Part shown: one piece after another, positions 1-5,904 of the stretch
Position numbering within the stretch: the stretch's first letter is position 1
Layout of the letters: each line of letters begins with the position of its first letter
DNA from: IMCC26207 sp037141255
Lineage (GTDB): Bacteria; Actinomycetota; Acidimicrobiia; Acidimicrobiales; Microtrichaceae
Assembly: GCA_037141255.1 (NCBI GenBank)
Contig: JBAXCX010000085.1
Coordinates: 1-12,916, forward strand
DNA length: 12,916 nucleotides
Direction of reading: 5' to 3'
Program-made: the position numbers and the translations under genes
Notes under the pieces: generated by a model
Told to the model about the DNA's origin: nothing
The model's database searches: none
Seen by the model: only the letters and a program-made list of their open reading frames with translations

Positions 1-109
1 GTGGGGCGACTTGCGGGGGCGGGCTCACAAAGTCTGGATGGAGTTCGGGCGCGTAATACTTGCCGTCAACGGCAAGCCACCAACCCTCGCCCAGTGGCGT
101 ATCACTCAT
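1..109 (-). CDS. 5' end of a GWW/DGK-motif protein (partial)
   Basis: Only the first 36 codons lie in the window; the gene runs off the left edge. The start begins MSDTPLGEGWWLAVDGKYYA and continues PELHPDFVSPPP. The pattern GWW-x3-DGK-YY-PE resembles the short N-terminal module GPGWWQASDGKWYPPE that I know from many actinobacterial, often membrane-associated, proteins and that is reminiscent of DUF2510. The ATG at 107-109 is preceded by AGGGG about eight bases upstream, a good ribosome binding site, and by a TTGACA-containing promoter candidate. The Pro-rich stretch after the motif fits a linker leading to an unseen membrane or effector domain. The function cannot be told from this fragment. 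The protein is recognised by motif only, but start, ribosome site and promoter agree with each other. Confidence 0.72.
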   Translation of the reverse strand, partial: MSDTPLGEGWWLAVDGKYYAPELHPDFVSPPPQVAP

Positions 110-148
110 ATCAATTACCCCTTAGCTTTTGCGGCGAGAACCCTGTGG

Positions 149-176
149 GGGATACAAGCCCTGCGACACCTGTCAA
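149..176 (-). promoter_or_regulatory. Putative sigma-70-type promoter for the left-edge gene
   Basis: On the minus strand a perfect TTGACA (plus 171-176) is followed after 16 bases by TATCCC (plus 149-154). The start codon at 109 lies about 40 bases downstream, leaving room for the AGGGG ribosome site. The -35 is consensus; the -10 is weak because it lacks the final T of TAnnnT. Confidence 0.45.
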
Positions 177-305
177 GCTCCACTTGCACCCCATAGGTTT
201 AGCCGCTTAGAAATAATCGCGCGTCAGTGAAGCGCTCTCGCCCAACCCTGCTCCTTCCGCCACACCCTCTAGCGTTGGATCGCGTCTGCCCCGAACGCTC
301 TCGGA

Positions 306-348
306 TTGGCGCCGGTAAGTGACGGTATCCGTAGCTAAGCGGCGCCAA
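306..348. repeat. 43-nt palindromic repeat, copy 1
   Basis: An imperfect hairpin. Outer arms TTGGCGCCG (306-314) and CGGCGCCAA (340-348) pair perfectly, and the interior pairs around GACGG-TAT-CCGT. It starts five bases past the stop of the minus-strand membrane protein, so here it could serve as its transcription terminator, although no T-tract follows. The same 43-nt element recurs near-perfectly at 4867-4909 and degenerately at 12666-12708, each followed by a GA(T/G)TCA-like motif. This makes it a dispersed repeat family rather than a gene-specific terminator. Confidence 0.75.
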
Positions 349-352
349 TGAT

Positions 353-895
353 TCAGGAAGGGTCGTTGGAGTCGACCATGACTCGTTTGGCTACCCAAAC
401 TGCAAGCAGCAGCGCTGGTAGTGCAATCAGGTCTGTTGGGTCTTGGACCAGCCCAACTACTCGAACCCCGGGTAGCCCCCGGCCCTGCAACAAATCGCCT
501 AGCGCATAGGCAGGCCACAACAACAGAGCAAGGTGCTCACGGTAGAAATCTGCTGCGGGAGACGAAAGTTTGATCAGGGTGAACGCAGTACCAACAGTGA
601 CCGAGATCGCGATGACCGAGCGAGTGCCGAGCTGCCACGGGCGACGCCTGAGCACCCATCGGAGTGCCTCAAAAGTGGCAACAGCAAAAAGCGGAAAGTA
701 GATCAACCCGGCAAAATCAGAGAGCTTGCCCGTGAATGCGCTTGGGTAGCGCACCTTGAGCACCTGATCATTCAGGATCACCATGACAAGCGCGACGAGG
801 GCGATTGGGTGAAAGAGAAGATCACCGGGAGTCCGATTCGACGGACTCCCGGTGACTCGACTCGGGACGACCCGATGGGGGTCGTCGAGGGTCAT
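353..895 (-). CDS. Small multi-pass membrane protein, function unknown
   Basis: This encodes 180 aa. After a polar N-terminus of about 27 residues come four to five hydrophobic segments, at roughly 28-45, 58-78, 91-108, 120-135 and 155-170. The most distinctive part is LNDQVLKVRYP followed by GKLSDFAGLIYFPLF. A similar LNDHxLK...GKLSDxAGLxxxP signature occurs in uncharacterised bacterial membrane proteins; I know no function for them. The ATG overlaps the stop of the upstream DUF4352-type gene as ATGA (892-895), so the two are very likely translationally coupled and cotranscribed, which explains why no separate ribosome site is needed. A palindromic repeat follows directly after the stop. I am confident that it is a real membrane protein gene; its role is unknown. 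Confidence 0.8.
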   Translation of the reverse strand: MTLDDPHRVVPSRVTGSPSNRTPGDLLFHPIALVALVMVILNDQVLKVRYPSAFTGKLSDFAGLIYFPLFAVATFEALRWVLRRRPWQLGTRSVIAISVTVGTAFTLIKLSSPAADFYREHLALLLWPAYALGDLLQGRGLPGVRVVGLVQDPTDLIALPALLLAVWVAKRVMVDSNDPS

Positions 896-1458
896 TGGAT
901 AGCGAAGAACTTCTGGTCTTTTGCCTCGTCCATGGTGAACGCGGATTGCCCGAGGAGGACAGATGTCGCAGCCTCGGCCGCGGGAACCTCAAACGGCACA
1001 ACTCCGGTAGCGGTTGCGCCGGGTTGCATCTGGGCCATGCTGTCGATCTCACCAGAGAGACCCGCAACGAAGCTGGGGTCAGCCGCCACGCCTGATGAGG
1101 GCAGTAGCGAGATCTTCAAATTGGTAAGCGGCGCTGCCGGCTGATCAGAGTTATTCGTAATCGACACATTCACCAGCACGTACTGCTTCCCTGCCTCGGG
1201 GGTGTTGAACTGATTCGCCGCAGCCATGGTCGCGTTGGCGTCTAACTCAGCGCCATTCACCTTCAAATTCCAGCCTGCGGCTACCTCGACGTCTGTGCCG
1301 AGCGGAATCGGGCTGGCCTGCGATGAAGCTGGAGCTGCTGACTTGTCTCCTTTGTCTCCGGAGTCGCTACTGCTTGAGCTGCTTTCCCCCAGGGTCGCAA
1401 ACATGGCGGCCGCAATCAGACACACGCCTAAGCCGGCGCGCAAGTATTTCTTTGACAT
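892..1458 (-). CDS. DUF4352-type exported protein with a degenerate lipobox
   Basis: This encodes 188 aa. An N-terminal KK-containing signal-like segment (about residues 1-24) is followed by a Ser/Asp/Lys-rich linker (25-45). An Ig-like domain covers about 50-168, with PLGTDVEVAAGWNLKVNGAE, GKQYVLVNVSITNNSD and a late GVVPFEVP strand. This layout matches DUF4352/telokin-like proteins, which sit outside the membrane; their ligands are mostly unknown. Family members in actinobacteria are usually lipoproteins with LxGCG before the linker. Here the equivalent stretch reads FATLGESSSSSS with no cysteine, and the only Cys (13) lies inside the hydrophobic core. The protein may therefore be secreted or remain anchored by its signal segment. 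A strong GGGAGAGGAA ribosome site sits about seven bases before the ATG. The gene is first in a two-gene operon with the membrane protein through an ATGA overlap. Confidence 0.85.
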   Translation of the reverse strand: MSKKYLRAGLGVCLIAAAMFATLGESSSSSSDSGDKGDKSAAPASSQASPIPLGTDVEVAAGWNLKVNGAELDANATMAAANQFNTPEAGKQYVLVNVSITNNSDQPAAPLTNLKISLLPSSGVAADPSFVAGLSGEIDSMAQMQPGATATGVVPFEVPAAEAATSVLLGQSAFTMDEAKDQKFFAIQ

Positions 1459-1500
1459 AGCAGGTTCCTCTCCCTAGCTAACGGCTCACCCGCAAGCACG

Positions 1501-1545
1501 TAACATGTTAGAGCACAATGCTGCCTAGCGGCTAGCTCTTAAGAG
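1501..1545 (-). promoter_or_regulatory. Cluster of short palindromes upstream of the DUF4352-type gene
   Basis: Three short perfect palindromes lie in 45 bases: TAACATGTTA (1501-1510), CTAGCGGCTAG (1525-1535, one central base) and CTCTTAAGAG (1536-1545). On the minus strand the first contains TAACAT, a plausible -10 of the TAnnnT type, 43-52 bases before the start codon. The other two would then overlap the -35 and upstream region, where an operator could sit. This is inference from position and symmetry only. Confidence 0.3.
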
Positions 1546-1612
1546 AACTTGACCTCTCACCACAGCACGACTTAGCTGGGTCTTGGGCACGACCTGGCAA
1601 GCACATCGAACC

Positions 1613-1626
1613 TCCCCTGCTGGGGA
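1613..1626 (-). terminator. Weak hairpin downstream of the SmpA-like lipoprotein
   Basis: TCCCC-TGCT-GGGGA forms a five-pair stem about 90 bases after the stop of the minus-strand lipoprotein. There is no T-tract, so termination is only a guess. Confidence 0.2.
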
Positions 1627-1714
1627 AGTCGCTGCACCCTCTCGGTCCGTATCACCCGCAGACGCAGATAAAGCGGTGCTTGGGGCGTTTCCCAATTCCG
1701 CAAAATCGTGGGTG

Positions 1715-2116
1715 CTACTTGACTACACCACCGCATGACACTTCCTGTTTCGATTTGTCATACACGTGAAGGGGAACACTGTTGATGTTGTCGTCGACAT
1801 TCTCGAACCTGAAAGTGAGACGTTGCCTACAATCGCCAACTTCGGATTCGTAGACATAAGCCTGCAGGACCAGCGTTACCGAATTTGGAAGCACATCGCT
1901 CGACTCGTAGATGAGCGTAAGTCGCTTGCCTAATGCCCACTCGACATCCGCCAGACTCATTCCATTGACGATCACGTCAAACTGCGCTCTCGACACCAAG
2001 TTTGCTGGAGTTGTCGGAGCCGCGGCTGGCGGCGGCGGAGCGGGCTCACAGCCCGTAATCACCCCCAACGCAGCAAACCCGAACGCGACCATTGCCAATC
2101 TTCCCTTTATTCCCAT
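1715..2116 (-). CDS. SmpA/DUF3862-like small lipoprotein
   Basis: From the ATG at 2114-2116 this encodes 133 aa. The signal peptide MGIKGRLAMVAFGFAALG is followed by lipobox VITGC (Cys 23), then a Pro/Ala linker. A small domain follows with FDVIVNGMSLADVEWALG, the hallmark 'x-I-x-x-GM-x-x-x-x-V-x-x-x-LG' helix of SmpA/OmlA/BLIP-like folds, and then beta strands ending in LTFRFENV. Two Cys in the C-terminal half (in GDCRQRL and VSCGG) could form a disulfide. Such proteins sit at the outer face of the membrane as small binding modules; the partner is unknown. The frame stays open upstream to a TTG at 2239 and an ATG at 2209, but only the chosen start puts a basic N-region directly before the hydrophobic core. 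No good ribosome site precedes it, so the start is moderately sure. Confidence 0.75.
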   Translation of the reverse strand: MGIKGRLAMVAFGFAALGVITGCEPAPPPPAAAPTTPANLVSRAQFDVIVNGMSLADVEWALGKRLTLIYESSDVLPNSVTLVLQAYVYESEVGDCRQRLTFRFENVDDNINSVPLHVYDKSKQEVSCGGVVK

Positions 2117-2351
2117 AGCTGCGAAGGTATCAGGCCGGACCGACAACGGGCTTCTGAATATCGAATTGGCTTCGGGTCTGGGTGCCAGAGCGATCTGCTT
2201 GGCTGCCATGCTTGCCGGGCTATTGGGCCCTCCTAGCAAGCCGGCAACTCTTCAGATGACCACACCCCCTCCGACCAAGTAGCAAGGCTTAGGGTTGCGT
2301 CCGGATCAAGAGCACACAGACTCTTAAGCGAACCCACATCCTGCGCCGGTC

Positions 2352-2357
2352 TAGCAT
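2352..2357 (+). promoter_or_regulatory. Putative -10 box for leaderless transcription (AHSA1 gene)
   Basis: TAGCAT fits the TAnnnT -10 pattern and ends exactly six bases before the ATG at 2364, placing the predicted transcript start at the A of the start codon. No Shine-Dalgarno sequence is present. The methyltransferase gene at 4968 has TAGCCT in the identical position. I see no convincing -35. Confidence 0.45.
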
Positions 2358-2363
2358 TTAGAC

Positions 2364-2840
2364 ATGGCTGACATTTCCAATTCTGCAGCTGATCGAGGCG
2401 AGATTCGAGTCACACGCTTCTTCGCCGGGGTCCAACCCGAGCGCCTCTTTTAGGCCTACACAACACCAGCAGAACTCGCCGAGTTCTTCGCACCCGAGGG
2501 CCTCTCAATTGACATTGATTCCGTGGTGATTGAGCCTCACGTAGGAGGCCGCTTTGAGTGCACGATGGTGTTTGACGACACGGGAGAAGAGGCCGCCTCG
2601 ATCGGCGTGCTCATCGAGGTAGAAGCACCGAACCGACTCGTCGGCACCGAGCCCGAATCGGGGATGGTCTCAGCCCAAACCTTTACCGCAGTGGATGGCG
2701 GAGCCGAGCTAGTAGTGCATCAAACCAACGTGCCCTCTCAGTACTTGACCCCCGAGGTGGAACCTGCGTTTCAGAGCAGTTTCGAAAAGCTCCAAGCGCT
2801 ACTCGATCGGGAGAGTCCGAATCCCAGATTCGAGCAGTAG
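2364..2840 (+). pseudogene. AHSA1/SRPBCC-family gene interrupted by an in-frame TAG
   Basis: One continuous frame of 158 codons encodes an AHSA1-type START/SRPBCC domain. It has RVTRFFAGVQPERLF, then AYTTPAELAEFF, then VVIEPHVGGRFECTM with the usual conserved GG, and ends near QSSFEKLQALLDRE. Codon 30 is TAG (2451-2453), exactly where the family has a charged or polar residue in 'xxVFxAxTxPxEL'. The rest of the frame is intact, so this looks like a single recent point mutation, unless the stop is read through or there is a sequencing error. Internal reinitiation at a GTG around 2523 would make only a truncated domain. AHSA1-like proteins bind hydrophobic ligands, or Hsp90 in eukaryotes. In bacteria they are often paired with ArsR regulators, and none is seen here. 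A second, more decayed copy lies at 12770-12916. Confidence 0.8.
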
Positions 2841-3101
2841 CGCTGCACGTTCGGCCACCGCGACTGGCATCGCAGCAAAAGAGGCCGAAGCAGTGAAGCC
2901 GGTGCAGGCCAGACGAGGTGCTCTCTTACATCCTGCTAGTCGAACCGGCACGCACCGGGACTGGCAGAGCTCTCAATCGGCGATGAGTGCCACGCCCGGC
3001 GCGATCTAATGACGATTCAGTTCCTCGTGCCAAAGAAACGCAGCGTGCTAGGTTCACCCGACTCGCCCGTTCGGTGCGAGCGACCTGGGAGAGGGTTCAC
3101 T

Positions 3102-3560
3102 ATGAAGTTTCGTTTAGGCGCAGCTATTGCTGTGGTCGGAAGTCTTGTCTTTGTTGCGGCGGCTTGTGGAAGTTCCTCGGATTCCGCCAGCGAATCAACG
3201 GCTGCACCCACCACGGTTGCACCCACGACAGCAGCGCCTGAAATAACAGCTGCTCCCACCACCGCAGCGCCAACCACCACCGCTGCACCCGCTACCACTG
3301 CTGCACCCGCTCCAGCCGCTCCAGCCGCAACAGCGATCATGCCAGACGTTGTCTGCATGAACCTTCAGGCGGCTCAGGACAAGATCCAAGAAAATGGCGT
3401 CTTCTTCTCCGACAGTTTTGACGCCAGCGGTCAGGGCCGCATGCAGATCGTGGACTCGAACTGGATCGTGGTTAGCCAAACGCCTGCAGCCGGCTCGACA
3501 ATCACCGAAGGCTCCGCAAACCTTGGAGCAGTCAAGGAAGGCGAACCAAACCCCTGCTAG
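3102..3560 (+). CDS. PASTA-domain lipoprotein with Thr/Ala/Pro linker
   Basis: This encodes 152 aa. The signal peptide MKFRLGAAIAVVGSLVFV leads to lipobox AAAC (Cys 22). A low-complexity linker of TTxAP/TTAAP repeats spans about residues 33-77. A single PASTA-like domain from about residue 79 begins MPDVVCMNLQAAQDKIQ, has SQTPAAGSTITEG near its end, and finishes at the C-terminus. PASTA domains bind muropeptides or the cell wall in serine/threonine kinases and penicillin-binding proteins; stand-alone lipoprotein forms are common in actinobacteria. The domain probably sits in the wall on a flexible tether. Cys occur at the DVVCM turn and at the last residue and may pair. The ATG is chosen because GGGAGAGGG lies seven bases upstream and the signal peptide starts there; the frame is open further upstream (to 3009) without coding character. 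Confidence 0.88.
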   Translation: MKFRLGAAIAVVGSLVFVAAACGSSSDSASESTAAPTTVAPTTAAPEITAAPTTAAPTTTAAPATTAAPAPAAPAATAIMPDVVCMNLQAAQDKIQENGVFFSDSFDASGQGRMQIVDSNWIVVSQTPAAGSTITEGSANLGAVKEGEPNPC

Positions 3561-3650
3561 GTCAGGTTCACAGTGCCTCTCGCAGACTGCGACGGATCGA
3601 GTCTGAACAAGGCTGAACGTCCATGAACGATGCTGTCAACGGCCTGAACA

Positions 3651-3665
3651 AGCCTGAGCCAGGCT
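3651..3665 (+). terminator. Small hairpin downstream of the PASTA lipoprotein
   Basis: AGCCTG-AGC-CAGGCT forms a perfect six-pair stem 90 bases after the stop. It lies within a patch of degenerate CTGAAC/GGCTGA repeats at 3602-3667. No T-tract follows, so termination is uncertain. Confidence 0.25.
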
Positions 3666-3693
3666 GACACCACGCTTCGCCACCTTGCGTTCT

Positions 3694-3748
3694 TGGCTAT
3701 TGGGTTGCACACGGGTCGAATACCGACCGCCCTGCAACCCAATAGCCA
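3694..3748. repeat. Perfect 16-bp inverted repeat between convergent genes
   Basis: TGGCTATTGGGTTGCA (3694-3709) is exactly complementary to 3733-3748. The 23-base interior contains a nested GGTCG-AATAC-CGACC stem. It lies between the convergent PASTA lipoprotein and nuclease genes, where a bidirectional terminator or transcript-protecting hairpin would fit, but there is no T-tract on either side. The nested layout with an AAT centre resembles the 43-nt palindrome family in form, though not in arm sequence. Confidence 0.65.
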
Positions 3749-3801
3749 GGCTCCACTTCCCTGCGAACCAGTAGCCGTAAAGGCGCATTGGATAGAGCCC
3801 C

Positions 3802-4737
3802 CTACCGAACCTTTACTGCTCCGGTCTCTACCGCTTTGGCGTAGGCCTCGCACCCCGGGTACTCGCCGTTCGGGAACCGGAACTCGCACCAGTTGCAGAG
3901 CACGGACGGGTTGGCAACCCACGTGTTTGTCTCATACGAGTTCACGATTGCATCAATATTGCTGCGCAGCTCAACCTCGGTCTTGCGCAGCGTCTCCTCG
4001 GTCACATCCTCAACCCGAACACCGGGGCGCTGAGGGTTCAAATACACCAACATGAGCTTGACCGGAACCCAGTCGGTGGACTTTGCCAGCGCATACGCAT
4101 ACAGGCGCAGCTGCGCAAACTTTGGGCCAGCGAAACGCTTATCGGGTGCCTTGCCAGACTTGTAATCCAGAATTCGCACCCCGTTCTCGACCCCTTGCAC
4201 AGAGTCCAACCGGTCGATGTAACCGTGAACGGCGTACTCCCCCAGCGGCGCTTCAACATGCGGCTCAATCGCTACTGGCTGCACCTCGTCCGGGTTTGCG
4301 CCAAGGTCGTAGTACGCATGCAAACGCCCCCGAATAGAGTCCAACATCTCGGCCGCTTTGTCCGGGTCAACCGGGATGCCGTGGTCAATGTTCACCGGAT
4401 CGGCCTCGGGGTCACGACTTGATCGGGAGGGCCACACCACACCTTCAGGGACCTGATAACCATCGGGCGCAACGACCAGCGCATAGTTCGGGTCGCTCAA
4501 CATTTCCGCCCATGCGGCCTCACCGAGAGCCACCGCAGTTTCACGAGAACGTGTCCCCTGGGGCAGTACCATCAAACGCTCCGCAGCCGTGTGAACCGCA
4601 AGGCCGCGAGTTTGATCCGCTGTGGTGGCTGTCGGCAGGTTGGCAACACGTTCGCACCGGTAGCGCTCCTGACAATCCAAGTACGTTCCGATGCCAGAAG
4701 GCGAGAATCTTTTTGGGATTACTACATGTGTTTCCAT
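3802..4737 (-). CDS. RecB/AddB-like PD-(D/E)XK nuclease with Fe-S cysteines
   Basis: This encodes 311 aa and matches the PDDEXK_1 (RecB/Cas4/AddB C-terminal) fold. In order: SPSGIGTYLDCQERYR (12-27) with Cys 22, RGLAVH with His 49, acidic residues around 159-162, HGYIDRLD with Asp 175, ILDYKSGK with Asp 191 and Lys 193, QLRLYAYAL with Gln 209 and Tyr 213, and a C-terminal CNWC...C (Cys 281, 284, 296). One N-terminal plus three C-terminal cysteines is the arrangement that holds a 4Fe-4S cluster in AddB and Cas4-like nucleases. The catalytic set looks complete, so the enzyme is probably an active single- or double-strand DNA exonuclease used in repair. No helicase, cas gene or other partner is adjacent. 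A GAAGAGG ribosome site sits only three bases before the ATG. The spacing between Cys 284 and 296 is longer than usual. Confidence 0.88.
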   Translation of the reverse strand: METHVVIPKRFSPSGIGTYLDCQERYRCERVANLPTATTADQTRGLAVHTAAERLMVLPQGTRSRETAVALGEAAWAEMLSDPNYALVVAPDGYQVPEGVVWPSRSSRDPEADPVNIDHGIPVDPDKAAEMLDSIRGRLHAYYDLGANPDEVQPVAIEPHVEAPLGEYAVHGYIDRLDSVQGVENGVRILDYKSGKAPDKRFAGPKFAQLRLYAYALAKSTDWVPVKLMLVYLNPQRPGVRVEDVTEETLRKTEVELRSNIDAIVNSYETNTWVANPSVLCNWCEFRFPNGEYPGCEAYAKAVETGAVKVR

Positions 4738-4866
4738 CTACCTCTTCGAGCCCCTCTTCGGCGTAACCACCACGCGTGATCGCACCTGCAGAAACCCGAC
4801 GCTAGCCGCCGACTCAAGGTTAGCGAGACGGGACTCACTCATCAGCTTTGGCGCCAGCCCATCCCA

Positions 4867-4909
4867 TTGGCGCCGGTAACCGACGGAATCCGTCGCTTAC
4901 CGGCGCCAA
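4867..4909. repeat. 43-nt palindromic repeat, copy 2 (near-perfect)
   Basis: TTGGCGCCGGTAA (4867-4879) pairs fully with 4897-4909, and CGACGGA (4881-4887) pairs with TCCGTCG (4889-4895). The only mismatch is C4880/C4896, and one base sits at the centre. It lies in the divergent gap between the nuclease and methyltransferase genes, upstream of both, so it cannot be a terminator for either. The sequence after it (GGACTAACTAACAG, 4939-4952) is shared with copy 3, so the repeated unit is longer than the palindrome there. Confidence 0.85.
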
Positions 4910-4955
4910 AGAGTCAATAGCCGGGACTCCTCATGTTCGGACTAACTAACAGCGA

Positions 4956-4961
4956 TAGCCT
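4956..4961 (+). promoter_or_regulatory. Putative -10 box for leaderless transcription (methyltransferase)
   Basis: TAGCCT fits TAnnnT and ends six bases before the ATG at 4968; no Shine-Dalgarno sequence is present. The arrangement mirrors TAGCAT before the AHSA1 gene at 2364. No clear -35 is seen. Confidence 0.45.
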
Positions 4962-4967
4962 TAGATT

Positions 4968-5603
4968 ATGAGCTACCAATTTGGCCTTGCCTCTGAGTTT
5001 TCATCAAGTGAGGAGCACCGCGCCCACTATGACAAGAATGCCGAGCTTTACGACAAGGAGTTCGCTCAGGTCAAGAACTACGACTATCCGGCACGCGTTG
5101 CAGCGGTCCTAAAATCCGTTGCTGTTGCTTCAGACTCGCCTATCGCTGACGTCGGCTGCGGGACTGGCCTAGTAGGCAGATCGCTGGCTCAGATGACCCC
5201 GGAGATGATTATCGATGGCCTCGACCTCTCTCCCGGCATGCTCCGAGTTGCTGTCAGCACCGGCACATATCGGGCCGTGCACGAGATCGATCTGACGCAG
5301 GCTAACCCCAACCTTGAGGGACTTTTCGGATCTGTTATCAGCACTGGAACCTTCACCCGGGGGCATCTCGGTCCGTCCTCCCTGCAGCACGTCATCGCGC
5401 TTGGCCGTCCTCGTGCCTTGTTCGTACTCGCTATCAATCAAAAGCACTTCTTGGCTGAGAACTTCGCTGCGGAATTCAACCGGCTTCAAGACGCTGGCAA
5501 TATCGGACCGTGGGAGATGCTCAGAGTCCCCATCTACTCTGAGCCGTTGCCGCAAGAGGATGAGCGAACAGGCTGTGTCGTGGTGTTCCGGCGGCACACC
5601 TGA
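4968..5603 (+). CDS. Class I SAM-dependent methyltransferase (WBSCR27/METTL27-like)
   Basis: This encodes 211 aa with a Rossmann-type methyltransferase core. An N-terminal helix HYDKNAELYDKEF (20-32) leads in. SAM motif I IADVGCGTGLVG covers 59-70, the ribose-binding acidic motif DGLDLSPGML covers 83-92 (Asp 86), and VISTGTFTRGHLGP (123-136) stands at motif IV. The GTFTxGHxGP signature is what I associate with the WBSCR27-like subgroup of small-molecule methyltransferases. The substrate is not known. The gene appears to be leaderless. It stands alone, divergent from the nuclease, and ends just before an IS481 remnant. The family assignment is firm; the substrate is open. Confidence 0.88.
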   Translation: MSYQFGLASEFSSSEEHRAHYDKNAELYDKEFAQVKNYDYPARVAAVLKSVAVASDSPIADVGCGTGLVGRSLAQMTPEMIIDGLDLSPGMLRVAVSTGTYRAVHEIDLTQANPNLEGLFGSVISTGTFTRGHLGPSSLQHVIALGRPRALFVLAINQKHFLAENFAAEFNRLQDAGNIGPWEMLRVPIYSEPLPQEDERTGCVVVFRRHT

Positions 5604-5639
5604 CAACTCGCCAACACCCGTTCTCTCCTTCGGCGCCGA

Positions 5640-5872
5640 TACCAACACCCGCTACCGGATCCGCCGCGACCGCATCGACACAACCGGCGCCGTGTCACTG
5701 CGCCAAGCCGAGCGTATGCAGAACACCAAGCATCGGCCGCGCCCACGCCGGCAAACCCGTCGTACTCATCATCGCTGACCTCGACATCAGAGTCGTCGCG
5801 ACCAACACCGGAGAACTCCTCCGACACCTCACACTCGACCCCACCCGCGGCTACCAACCCCGCCGAAAATGA
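5640..5872 (+). mobile_element. IS481-family transposase 3' remnant, frameshifted
   Basis: The plus strand encodes RYRIRRDRIDTTGAVSLRQA in one frame. After a one-base shift near 5728 it reads IGRAHAGKPVVLIIADLDIR and then VVATNTGELLRHLTLDPTRG, followed by YQP and a stop. This matches the well-known C-terminus of actinobacterial IS481-family transposases (xRVRHDxIDxxGxVTLRH...IGxGRxHAG...LDxRVxxxxTGELLRxLTxDPTxxYQ). Only the last 75 or so codons survive and the catalytic DDE core is absent, so it is inactive. It begins within about 40 bases of the methyltransferase stop. The DNA following it may contain the end of the element. Confidence 0.82.
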
Positions 5873-5875
5873 CAG

Positions 5876-5904
5876 AAGGACCGAACCCTGCAGGTTCGGT
5901 CCTT
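5876..5904 (+). terminator. Strong hairpin after the IS481 remnant
   Basis: AAGGACCGAACC (5876-5887) pairs perfectly with GGTTCGGTCCTT (5893-5904) across the loop CTGCA. It lies four bases past the transposase stop, and the right arm ends in CCTT rather than a long T-tract. It is a likely transcription terminator of the former IS gene and could act in both directions. Confidence 0.6.

Noticed and set aside
533..1144. Plus-strand frame of 203 codons.
   Set aside because: It is antisense to the membrane protein and DUF4352-type genes, which have coupled start/stop and clear folds; its composition is low in hydrophobic residues without any motif.
3195..3479. Cys/Gly/Ser-rich minus-strand frame opposite the PASTA lipoprotein linker.
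   Set aside because: It is a shadow of the Thr/Ala/Pro codon repeats.
3602..3667. Degenerate CTGAAC/GGCTGAAC repeats after the PASTA gene.
   Set aside because: Units are irregular in length and sequence; not enough to call a defined repeat beyond the small hairpin listed.
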